From positions 1 to 46,438 of the forward strand of contig NZ_JARVSD010000027.1 in the NCBI RefSeq assembly GCF_030209445.1: 46,438 bases of DNA, in the 5' to 3' direction. The number at the start of each line of letters is the position of its first letter. Within the stretch, counting starts at the first letter, position 1. Below, in pieces: positions 40,420 to 46,438 of the stretch. Origin of the DNA: Promicromonospora sp. MEB111 (lineage in GTDB: Bacteria > Actinomycetota > Actinomycetes > Actinomycetales > Cellulomonadaceae). The translations under genes were made by a program, and so were the position numbers. The notes under the pieces are model-generated. The model saw only the letters and a list, made by a program, of their open reading frames with translations. It searched no databases and was not told the origin of the DNA.

Positions 40420-41331
40420 TCAGGCCGTCGCCAGCAGCCGCTCCAGCGCCGCGCGTCCCGGCGGCCCCCACGACGCCTTGCCGCCCGGCCGCCCGTGCAC
40501 GCCGGCCTCCCCGATGAGCAGCCCGACGAGTGCCTTCGCTGCGGCCACGCCCCGGGCGCGACGGAGCGTCGCGGCGTCGACACCCGGCCGGTAGGAGTCG
40601 TGGAAGGCGTCGACCCCGCCGTCCGGCAGGAGCAGCCACGGCGCGGAGAGGTCGTAGGCCGGGTCACCGGCGCACAGGTCGCCGAAGTCGATGACTCCGC
40701 AGAACGTCCCGTCCGCCGTCAGCACGTTGGCCGGGTGCAGGTCAGCGTGCAGCCACACCGGCGGTCCGGCCCACTCGGGCGCGGCCACGGCATCGTCCCA
40801 GACGGCGCGGACGGCGTTCGGGTCGGCGACGAGCCCTCGCTCCGCCGCCTCGGCAAGCTGCCCCGCGAACCCCGCGGTGTGCTGGGCGAGCGGCCCGCCC
40901 CGACCGCGGCCCGACGGCGCCCCCTCCGGCGCAGGCTGATGGAGCGCGGTCAGGAACGAGCCCAGCACCCGCGCCGCCTCGGCACCCCGCGTGACCGGGG
41001 CCCGGTCGGCGGGCGCACCCGGCACCCAGGTGGTGACGATCCACGGCCGCGGGAACCGCTCGGCCGGCTCGCCGAGGCGCTGCGGCACCGGGACCGGCAG
41101 CGGGAGTCCCGGCGCCAGGCCGGGCACCCAGGCGTGCTCCTTGCGCAGCAGCTCGTCCGCCGAGTCCGTCGCCCACGGCAGCCGGACGGCGAGGTCGTCC
41201 CCGAGGCGCCAGAGCTGGTTGTCCCAGCCGCGCGCCCCGAGCTCCAGCGGGAGCTCCGCCAGGTCGGGGTGCTGCTCACGAAGCAGCTCCCGGATCAGGT
41301 CGGCGTCGATCTCGGTGTCGGCATGCGTCAT
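40420..41331 (-). CDS. APH-family phosphotransferase
   Basis: 303 aa. The N-lobe contains [17 protein letters not shown] and [25 protein letters not shown] is the catalytic loop (His-x-Asp-x4-Asn) and [18 protein letters not shown] the metal-binding Asp segment. This is a more complete APH domain than the protein at 37459. Members phosphorylate aminoglycosides, macrolides or metabolites such as sugars; which applies here is unknown. It is divergent from the GNAT gene with 56 bp between starts. Confidence 0.85.
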   Translation of the reverse strand: MTHADTEIDADLIRELLREQHPDLAELPLELGARGWDNQLWRLGDDLAVRLPWATDSADELLRKEHAWVPGLAPGLPLPVPVPQRLGEPAERFPRPWIVTTWVPGAPADRAPVTRGAEAARVLGSFLTALHQPAPEGAPSGRGRGGPLAQHTAGFAGQLAEAAERGLVADPNAVRAVWDDAVAAPEWAGPPVWLHADLHPANVLTADGTFCGVIDFGDLCAGDPAYDLSAPWLLLPDGGVDAFHDSYRPGVDAATLRRARGVAAAKALVGLLIGEAGVHGRPGGKASWGPPGRAALERLLATA

Positions 41332-41375
41332 GCGCAGCCACGGTAGCGGGCGGCCCCGTCACCGCAGCGCGCGCT

Positions 41376-41381
41376 TAGGGT
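41376..41381 (+). promoter_or_regulatory. -10 box TAGGGT, leaderless promoter of the GNAT gene
   Basis: TAGGGT-GCTTTC-ATG: exactly 6 nt separate the hexamer from the start codon and no Shine-Dalgarno is present. Confidence 0.55.
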
Positions 41382-41387
41382 GCTTTC

Positions 41388-41807
41388 ATGAGCGACGACC
41401 CGTACCTCCTGGTCCCCACCGCGCCCAGCGTCGACGAGTACCTGCACCTGCGCGCCGCCTCCGGCCTCTCGCCCAAGAACGCCGAGCAGGCCGCGCCCGC
41501 GCTGACGTCGAGCTGGGCCTTCTGCCACGTCCGCGAGGCGGCGACGGACCAGGCCGTCGCGATGGGCCGCACGCTCGGCGACGGCGGCTGGTACTTCCAC
41601 ATCGCCGACGTCGCGACGCTGCCCCAGCACCAGAGCCGAGGCCTCGGCCGCCGGGTGATGTACTGGCTCCTGGACCAGATCGCGGACCGCGCGCCCGCCG
41701 ACCCGTACGTCACGCTCAACGCGGACGAGCCCGGCCGGCAGCTGTACCGCAGCCTCGGGTTCGTCGAGACGGCGCCCGCGAGCATCGCGATGCGCCTGGC
41801 CCGGTAG
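41388..41807 (+). CDS. GNAT-family N-acetyltransferase
   Basis: 139 aa. [28 protein letters not shown] holds the central strand and the acetyl-CoA pyrophosphate loop (Q-x-x-G-x-G-R), followed by [22 protein letters not shown], the closing GNAT motif. It transfers acetyl from acetyl-CoA to an amine; the substrate is not predictable. It is compact but complete. It is expressed from a leaderless promoter divergent from the APH-family gene. Confidence 0.87.
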   Translation: MSDDPYLLVPTAPSVDEYLHLRAASGLSPKNAEQAAPALTSSWAFCHVREAATDQAVAMGRTLGDGGWYFHIADVATLPQHQSRGLGRRVMYWLLDQIADRAPADPYVTLNADEPGRQLYRSLGFVETAPASIAMRLAR

Positions 41808-41885
41808 CACCGTGTCGGACCGCGCGCTCCGTGAACGGCACCGTGCTCGCCCTGGCCGGCCCGCTCACCTGGCACGATACGACCC

Positions 41886-42230
41886 ATGACGCCCCCGAGG
41901 CCTCGCCACCGCGCGGGCTGGATCGTGGCGGCCGTGCTCACCGCGGCCGTCGTCCTGCTCGTCGCGATCGGCACGGCCGCGTTCGACACCGCCCAGGACC
42001 GGTGGGCCTGGCGCCTCGCCGACCTGGACCGCAACGAGCTGCACCTGCGGGCCGTGCCGGAGTCGATCGAGGACGGGACGGTCGTGGAGGAGTCGTCGGG
42101 CCACGTGGTGGTCAGGTACTCCCGCGAGATCACGAACTGGATGGGCGGCTACACCGGCGAGGTCGAGTCCATCTGCTACCAGTTCTCCTTCGCCGATCCC
42201 GACGACTTCTACGAGGTTGCCTGCCCATGA
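41886..42230 (+). CDS. Small membrane-anchored/secreted protein
   Basis: 114 aa. A basic start and one hydrophobic helix at about 11-33 ([21 protein letters not shown]) act as signal anchor, followed by a mostly acidic extracytoplasmic domain with a Cys pair in ESICYQFSF and YEVACP. No family was recognised. Its TGA overlaps the ATG of the isochorismatase-like gene (ATGA), so the two form an operon. A degenerate GATACG lies just before the start codon. Confidence 0.6.
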   Translation: MTPPRPRHRAGWIVAAVLTAAVVLLVAIGTAAFDTAQDRWAWRLADLDRNELHLRAVPESIEDGTVVEESSGHVVVRYSREITNWMGGYTGEVESICYQFSFADPDDFYEVACP

Positions 42231-42772
42231 CCACCGCCGTCCTCGTCATCGACCTCCAGGCCGACGTCGTCCACGGTTGCTTCGACGCCGACGGCGTCGT
42301 CACCCGCTCCGCCGCCCTCGTGGAGCGGGCCCGCGACGCCGGGACGCCCGTCGTCTGGGTGCAGCACCACGAGCCGGGACTGGATCGGGACACACCGGGC
42401 TGGGCCCTCGCGGACGGCCTGTCCCGCCGCCCCGACGAGGCGCTCGTGCACAAGGCCTACCGCGACTCGTTCGCCGACACCGACCTTCGCGACGTCCTCG
42501 ACGCGCTCGGCGCCACGCGGCTGGTCGTCACGGGCGCGCAGTCCGACTTCTGCGTCCGCACGACGACGCAGCGGGCCGCCGCGCTCGGCTACGACGTGAC
42601 CCTCGTGAGCGACGCGCACACCACCCGCGACACCGAGTGGGACGGCGTGCCGATCACCGGCGAGCAGATCGTGGCCCACACCAACATGTACTTCTCCGGT
42701 CTGCGATACCCCGGCAGCACGTTCGGCGTGGCCCGGCACGACGAGGTTCCGCTGACCAGCCAGGCCTGCTAA
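42227..42772 (+). CDS. Isochorismatase-family cysteine hydrolase
   Basis: 181 aa. Asp9 (VLVIDLQ), Lys76 (LVHKAY) and Cys109 ([11 protein letters not shown]) form the Asp-Lys-Cys triad of cysteine hydrolases, preceded by the cis-peptide region [20 protein letters not shown] is the standard strand after the nucleophile. Family members hydrolyse nicotinamide, N-carbamoyl compounds or isochorismate; the Cys makes it an amidase-type member rather than an isochorismatase. It is coupled to the upstream membrane protein. Confidence 0.87.
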   Translation: MTTAVLVIDLQADVVHGCFDADGVVTRSAALVERARDAGTPVVWVQHHEPGLDRDTPGWALADGLSRRPDEALVHKAYRDSFADTDLRDVLDALGATRLVVTGAQSDFCVRTTTQRAAALGYDVTLVSDAHTTRDTEWDGVPITGEQIVAHTNMYFSGLRYPGSTFGVARHDEVPLTSQAC

Positions 42773-42786
42773 CGTCCCTGGCAGTC

Positions 42787-42810
42787 GCCCGGGTCCGCAT
42801 CGGCCCGGGC
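42787..42810 (+). terminator. Hairpin after the isochorismatase-like gene
   Basis: GCCCGGG (42787-42793) pairs with CCCGGGC (42804-42810) around a 10-nt loop, 15 nt after the stop. The rest of the 203-bp gap before the MFS gene shows only a GAAGGA ribosome site at its end. Confidence 0.45.
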
Positions 42811-42975
42811 ACCACGTTGTGTACCGCCCGGTGTCGGGGGCGGCGGCAGGGGCGCGTGTCCCGTCCCACCGCAGTCCTGGATGTCCCCTGGCGGGCCACG
42901 GGTCGCACCCGAAGCAGCATCAGGCGCCGGCGACCCCGGGTGGCCCCTCCCGCCGGGCGGCGACGAAGGACATCC

Positions 42976-44175
42976 ATGTCTGCTGCCGCCTCCGGCTACC
43001 GCTCCCTGCTGCGCGCGCCCGGCGCCGCCGCCTTCTTCCTTGCCGCCACCACCGGCCGTGTCGGCATCGCCATGACGGGCCTCGGCCTGGTGTGGCTGCT
43101 GCACGACCGCACCGGCTCGTACGCCACGGCCGGCCTCGCCGCCGCGGTCTTCGCCCTGGCCGAGGCGGTTGTCGGCCCGCAGCTCGCCCGTCTGGTCGAC
43201 CGATTCGGCCAGACCCGTGTGCTCCCGCTGTACCTCGTCGCCCGCGGCGCCGCCGTCGTGGGCGTGCTCGTGTCGACGACGCCCGCCGTGGCCGTCGTCG
43301 CCGCGGGCTGTGCGGGTGCGGCCGTCCCCCAGCTCGGCGCCCTGTCCGCCGCCCGCTGGGCGCACCTGCTGCGCGGCGACGCCGACGACCTGCCCAGCGC
43401 GTTCTCGCTGGAGTCGCTGGCCAACGCCACCAGCTTTCTGCTCGGGCCGGTGCTGGTCACCGCGCTGGGCGCGGCGGGCCGCACGACGGCGGCCAGCCTG
43501 CTGGCGGCGGGGCTGATCCTCGCCGGCGGCACGGCCCTGGCCCTGCAGCGCCGCACCGCACCCCCGCCGCGGCGGGGCGCCGGGCGGGTCCGCGGCGAAC
43601 GGCCCGCCCTGCTGGCGCCGGCGTTCCTGATCCTGGCGCTGCTGAACCTGGCCATCGGCCTGTACTTCGGCACGATGGGGGTGGCGGTCACCGCCTTCGC
43701 CGTCGGCCACGGGATACCCGGGGCGGCGACGCCGCTCATCGCCGCCGGGAGCGTGGCCGGCCTCCTGTCGGGCTGGCTCTACGGCCTGCGCCGCCGCCGC
43801 ACGCCGGCCCGCCTCCAGCTCGTGCTCGCCACCGGGTGGCTGACGGCGACCGCCGCGCTGCTGCCGCTCGCGCCGTCCGCCGTCTGGCTGGGCGTCGCCC
43901 TGGTGCTCACGGAGGCCGCCGTGCCGCCGACCCTGGTGCTGCTCACCGTGCTGACGGAGCGCTCGGTCCGCCCGTCCGTGCTGACGCAGGCGTTCACCTG
44001 GAACAACTCCGCCAGCGCGGCCGGATCAGCGCTGGCGGCGTCGCTCGCGGGCCGGGCCGCCGACACCTGGGGCGCGTCGGCCGCGCTCGCGCAGGCGCCG
44101 GCGGCGGGCCTGCTGCTCGTGGCCTTCGCCCTGGTCCTGCTCCGCGCGCCGCGCCGCCGACCTGTACAGCCATGA
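42976..44175 (+). CDS. Major facilitator superfamily transporter
   Basis: 399 aa with about 12 hydrophobic segments and a basic central loop (LQRRTAPPPRRGAGRVRGERP, about residues 192-212) splitting the two six-helix halves. The signature ARLVDRFGQTRVLPLYL after helix 2 is the MFS loop 2-3 motif, in a degenerate form. It resembles drug/metabolite exporters of the DHA type in actinobacteria. ATG with GAAGGA upstream. It converges with the SRPBCC gene across 17 nt. Substrate unknown. Confidence 0.85.
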   Translation: MSAAASGYRSLLRAPGAAAFFLAATTGRVGIAMTGLGLVWLLHDRTGSYATAGLAAAVFALAEAVVGPQLARLVDRFGQTRVLPLYLVARGAAVVGVLVSTTPAVAVVAAGCAGAAVPQLGALSAARWAHLLRGDADDLPSAFSLESLANATSFLLGPVLVTALGAAGRTTAASLLAAGLILAGGTALALQRRTAPPPRRGAGRVRGERPALLAPAFLILALLNLAIGLYFGTMGVAVTAFAVGHGIPGAATPLIAAGSVAGLLSGWLYGLRRRRTPARLQLVLATGWLTATAALLPLAPSAVWLGVALVLTEAAVPPTLVLLTVLTERSVRPSVLTQAFTWNNSASAAGSALAASLAGRAADTWGASAALAQAPAAGLLLVAFALVLLRAPRRRPVQP

Positions 44176-44192
44176 CCGGCGGCCGCGACGGG

Positions 44193-44669
44193 TCAGCCCG
44201 CCACGTACCGCGCCATCTTGTCGAGGCACGCCTCCAGCCCCTGCCGCGACATGTCGCGGGCCGCGGTGCTGGTGTACCCGTGCTCGACCATGTGGATGCG
44301 GCTGCGCCCGTCGCCCAGGCCGGTGATCTCGACCTCGTGGTGCCCCTCGGCAGGCACGTCGTCCATCGGCGGGGCCTGCGGCACGCCGTCGGCGTCGCTG
44401 AACCGGAACGTGTACTCGATGCGCCGCACCGGCTCGACGACCGTGAAGTCCCAGGTGGACCACGTATCCCCGCCGCCGTACTCGGCGGGGGCACGCATCG
44501 CGAGCAGCGCGCGGCCGCCCACCCGGAGGTCGACCTCGGCGGCGGGGCAGGTGAACGGGCCGGGCCCCCACCAGGCGCGCAGGCCGTCAGGGGTGCTCCA
44601 TGCGGCCCAGGCCGCCTCGACGGGTCCGTCGAGGTCGCGGGTCACGTCGACGTCGAAGGTGTCGGTCAT
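44193..44669 (-). CDS. SRPBCC/AHSA1-domain protein
   Basis: 158 aa, ATG with GGAGG. VDVTRDLDGPVEAAWAAWSTPDGLRAWWGPGPFTCPAAEVDLRVGG is the N-terminal half of the Aha1/START-like domain; FTVVEPVRRIEYTFRFSDADG and EVEITGLGDGRSRIHMVEHG complete the helix-grip fold with a hydrophobic cavity. These small proteins bind lipophilic ligands or occur with ArsR regulators; none is adjacent here. Directly upstream (minus strand) is a four-unit 15-bp tandem repeat. Confidence 0.85.
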   Translation of the reverse strand: MTDTFDVDVTRDLDGPVEAAWAAWSTPDGLRAWWGPGPFTCPAAEVDLRVGGRALLAMRAPAEYGGGDTWSTWDFTVVEPVRRIEYTFRFSDADGVPQAPPMDDVPAEGHHEVEITGLGDGRSRIHMVEHGYTSTAARDMSRQGLEACLDKMARYVAG

Positions 44670-44683
44670 GATGCCTCCAGGTC

Positions 44684-44743
44684 TGCTCGGGCAAGGCGTG
44701 CTCGGGCGGAGTGTGCTCGGGCGAGATGTGCCCGGGCGGACCG
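44684..44743. repeat. 15-bp tandem repeat upstream of the SRPBCC gene
   Basis: Four units beginning TGCTCGGGC (the last TGCCCGGGC) at 44684-44698, 44699-44713, 44714-44728 and 44729-44743 lie 14 nt upstream of the start codon at 44669, in the expected promoter/leader. The period is 15 bp with a conserved 9-bp core. Confidence 0.8.
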
Positions 44744-44900
44744 CGCGACGCACGATCCCGCCAGTATCGACCGGACCGGGGCCGCAGGCTCATCGGAACC
44801 CGTGCCCCTCTTCGCCGTCCGATTGAACCGGTACGCCCTTTCACCCGTAGTAGGGGCAGAGGCCGATATCCGGTCGGCCTGCGAACGAGAGGGGCGGAGC

Positions 44901-45584
44901 GTGCGCACTGGGGCAAAGGTAGGCATCGGCGTCGGAGCGGCCGTGGTCGTGATCGGCGGGGCGGCGGCGGTCTTCGGGCCGGGCCTGTACGCGGACTGGG
45001 CCAACGAGGCCGCCGCGGACGTGCCGAGCCTGGCGGCGTCGGCGGCACCGCTGCCCGACGCCGAGGCTGCGGCCGGGACCTGGACCGTGACGGACGGGTC
45101 GTTCGCCGGCTACCGCGTCGAGGAGGTGCTGCAGGGCGAGGACGTGACCGTGACCGGGCGCACCGAGGACGTCACCGGGTCGGTGACCGTCGCGGACGGC
45201 GCGATCACCGCCGCCGACATCGAGGTGGACATCGCGAGCGTGGCCACCGACGAGGCCAACCGCGACGGGTACTTCCGCGACACCGCGATGGAGGTGGGCC
45301 AGTTCCCGACCGCGACGTTCGTGCTGACCGAGCCGGCGCCCATCGAGGAGGGCGCCACGTCGGTGGAGCTGACCGGCGACCTCACCGTGCACGGCGTCAC
45401 GCAGCCGGCCACGGTCGACGCCGAGGTCGCGGGTGACGCGACCAGCGGTGACCCGGTGCAGGTGGTGGGCAGCGTGCCGATCACGTTCGAGGACTTCGGC
45501 GTCGAGGCGCCGGACCTGGGGTTCGTGACGGTGGAGGATGAGGGCAGCATCGAGTTCTCGCTGCAGCTGGCCCCTGGCCAGTGA
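44901..45584 (+). CDS. YceI-family lipocalin-like protein with signal anchor
   Basis: 227 aa from GTG. A hydrophobic helix at about 7-27 (VGIGVGAAVVVIGGAAAVFGP) anchors or exports the protein. The extracytoplasmic domain has the YceI pattern: AGTWTVTDGSFAGYRV, EVDIASVATDEANRDGYFRDTAMEVGQFPTATFVLT and GDLTVHGVTQPATVDAEV. YceI proteins bind polyisoprenoids or related lipids in a beta-barrel. It lies 49 nt before an ECF sigma gene in the same direction and may be a member of that regulon or operon. Confidence 0.88.
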   Translation: MRTGAKVGIGVGAAVVVIGGAAAVFGPGLYADWANEAAADVPSLAASAAPLPDAEAAAGTWTVTDGSFAGYRVEEVLQGEDVTVTGRTEDVTGSVTVADGAITAADIEVDIASVATDEANRDGYFRDTAMEVGQFPTATFVLTEPAPIEEGATSVELTGDLTVHGVTQPATVDAEVAGDATSGDPVQVVGSVPITFEDFGVEAPDLGFVTVEDEGSIEFSLQLAPGQ

Positions 45585-45633
45585 TGCGGTAACGACCGGA
45601 CCGGGTAGCCGACACACACGGAAGGAGCCGCTC

Positions 45634-46137
45634 GTGGGTGCCGAGGACGAGCTCCTCGAGGCGGTACACGACACGCACGCCGACGCGCTGTACCGGTACG
45701 TCGTGCGCCGCACGGGCGACGAGGAGGAGGCGCGCGACGTGGTGCAGGAGACCCTGCTGCGCGCGTGGCGCCACCCCGAGGTGCTGGAACGCTCGGAGGA
45801 CTCCGTGCGCGCCTGGCTGTTCACGGTGGCGCGGAACCTCTCCGTCGACCACCTCCGCAGCGCCCGCCGCACCCGCGAGCGCTCCACCGGGCACCTGCCC
45901 GACCGCGAGGAGCGCGACACCACCCAGTCCGTGCTGGACTCGTGGCTGGTGGCCGACGCGCTGCTGTCGCTCTCGCCGTCGCACCGGGCGGTGGTGGTCG
46001 GCGCGTACTACGGGGGCCGCTCGGTGGCCGAGCTCTCGACCGAGCTGGGTGTCCCCGCCGGGACGGTCAAGTCGCGGCTGCACTACGGGCTGCGCGCGCT
46101 GCGCCTGGCGCTGCAGGAGAAAGGAGTCACGGCATGA
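45634..46137 (+). CDS. ECF sigma factor (SigK/SigL-like)
   Basis: 167 aa, GTG with GGAAGGAG. Sigma-2 at about 8-75 (YRYVVRRTGDEEEARDVVQETLLRAWRHP and AWLFTVARNLSVDHLR) and sigma-4 at about 110-160 (LSLSPSHRAVVVGAYYGGRSVAELSTELGVPAGTVKSRLHYGLRALR) are both intact. Its stop overlaps the ATG of a zinc-finger anti-sigma gene. It probably answers envelope or redox stress and may control the upstream YceI gene; this is inferred from neighbourhood. Confidence 0.93.
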   Translation: MGAEDELLEAVHDTHADALYRYVVRRTGDEEEARDVVQETLLRAWRHPEVLERSEDSVRAWLFTVARNLSVDHLRSARRTRERSTGHLPDREERDTTQSVLDSWLVADALLSLSPSHRAVVVGAYYGGRSVAELSTELGVPAGTVKSRLHYGLRALRLALQEKGVTA

Positions 46138-46438
46138 TCCCCGCGGCAGAGTCAGGGGGTGGCGGCGACCGCTACGCCGAGTGGGACGCGGCCTACGTGA
46201 TCGGCGCCCTGAGCCCGAGCGACCGGCGCACCTACGAGCGGCACCTGGCCGAGTGCGCCGCGTGCCGCGCGGCGGTGGCGGAGCTCGCGGGCCTGCCGGG
46301 CCTGCTCGGCACCATCAGCCCGGCGCACGCGGAGGCGCTCGTCGCCGAGGCACCCGGGCCGGCCGGGCTGCCCGACGGCGGAGCGCCGCCCGGCGAGCCC
46401 GCCCCCGGGCGGCCGGCGGACGTCGTCCCGCTCACGGG
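46134..46438 (+). CDS. Zinc-binding anti-sigma factor (3' truncated by window end)
   Basis: The frame opens at the ATG overlapping the sigma stop (ATGA), with AAGGAG upstream, and runs open to the end of the window (101 codons). YVIGALSPSDRRTYERHLAECAACRAAV contains H37-x3-C41-x2-C44, the zinc-containing anti-sigma (ZAS) motif that holds the sigma factor inactive in the cytoplasm. A Pro/Gly/Ala-rich linker follows and would lead to a membrane helix outside the window, as in RskA/RslA-type proteins. The sigma/anti-sigma coupling is a standard stoichiometric arrangement. Confidence 0.9.
   Translation, partial: MIPAAESGGGGDRYAEWDAAYVIGALSPSDRRTYERHLAECAACRAAVAELAGLPGLLGTISPAHAEALVAEAPGPAGLPDGGAPPGEPAPGRPADVVPLT

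Noticed and set aside
1-46438. Search for tRNA, rRNA, CRISPR arrays, insertion sequences, integrases and riboswitches
   Set aside because: No convincing signal was seen by eye; the tandem repeats present are coding or promoter minisatellites without spacer structure.

Overview
The window is very GC-rich, has many GTG starts and contains typical actinobacterial gene sets: an ECF41 sigma factor, a Streptomyces-type hut operon, a Mycobacterium-like glpD/TetR/flavoprotein/lipid-kinase block and an actinobacterial PntAB. A sugar-utilising high-GC actinomycete, perhaps a member of the Micrococcales such as the Cellulomonas/Promicromonospora group, is the best guess. That placement is inference; there is no rRNA in the window. 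No phage, insertion sequence, CRISPR array, tRNA or rRNA was seen.

Layout. 1-3.75 kb: two related CoA-dependent-acyltransferase-fold proteins flank an oppositely oriented GT1 glycosyltransferase, probably for an acylated glycolipid. 3.77-8.3 kb: a ketopantoate-reductase-like enzyme coupled to a membrane protein, then the proton-translocating transhydrogenase pntA-pntB. 8.3-10.75 kb: a cytochrome P450 with an unusual K-helix, divergent from an IclR regulator. 10.76-12.3 kb: an ECF41 sigma factor coupled to a CxxC carboxymuconolactone-decarboxylase-like protein, preceded by a near-perfect ECF41 promoter. 12.6-18.4 kb: a glycerolipid block (diacylglycerol-kinase-like enzyme, alkyl-DHAP-synthase-like flavoprotein, TetR, glpD, PAP2 phosphatase). 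18.7-25.1 kb: a LacI-controlled ABC sugar importer and a GH35 beta-galactosidase. 25.3-34.0 kb: the histidine-utilisation operon hutH-hutU-(M20 amidohydrolase)-hutF-hutI, divergent from its IclR regulator. 34.0-46.4 kb: mostly one- or two-gene units: a membrane-anchored protein, a MurG paralogue, a MarR/SDR pair with twin operators, two APH-fold kinases, a peptide deformylase, a DUF429 protein, a P-loop kinase, GNAT, isochorismatase, MFS, SRPBCC and YceI proteins, and an ECF sigma/anti-sigma pair cut by the window end.

Three signals go beyond single genes. (1) Four copies of a roughly 70-bp AT-richer hairpin element lie between genes at 12.45, 25.13, 28.17 and 34.68 kb. Their arms show compensatory base changes, and one copy sits between divergent genes, so the family is not simply terminators. 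(2) Several start codons follow a TAnnnT -10 box by exactly 6-7 nt, indicating leaderless transcripts. (3) Two adjacent hut genes carry several in-frame tandem-repeat expansions.

The metabolic picture is import and hydrolysis of beta-galactosides, histidine degradation to glutamate through N-formylglutamate, NADPH balancing by PntAB, and glycerol-3-phosphate/lipid-head-group metabolism, each next to its own regulator.
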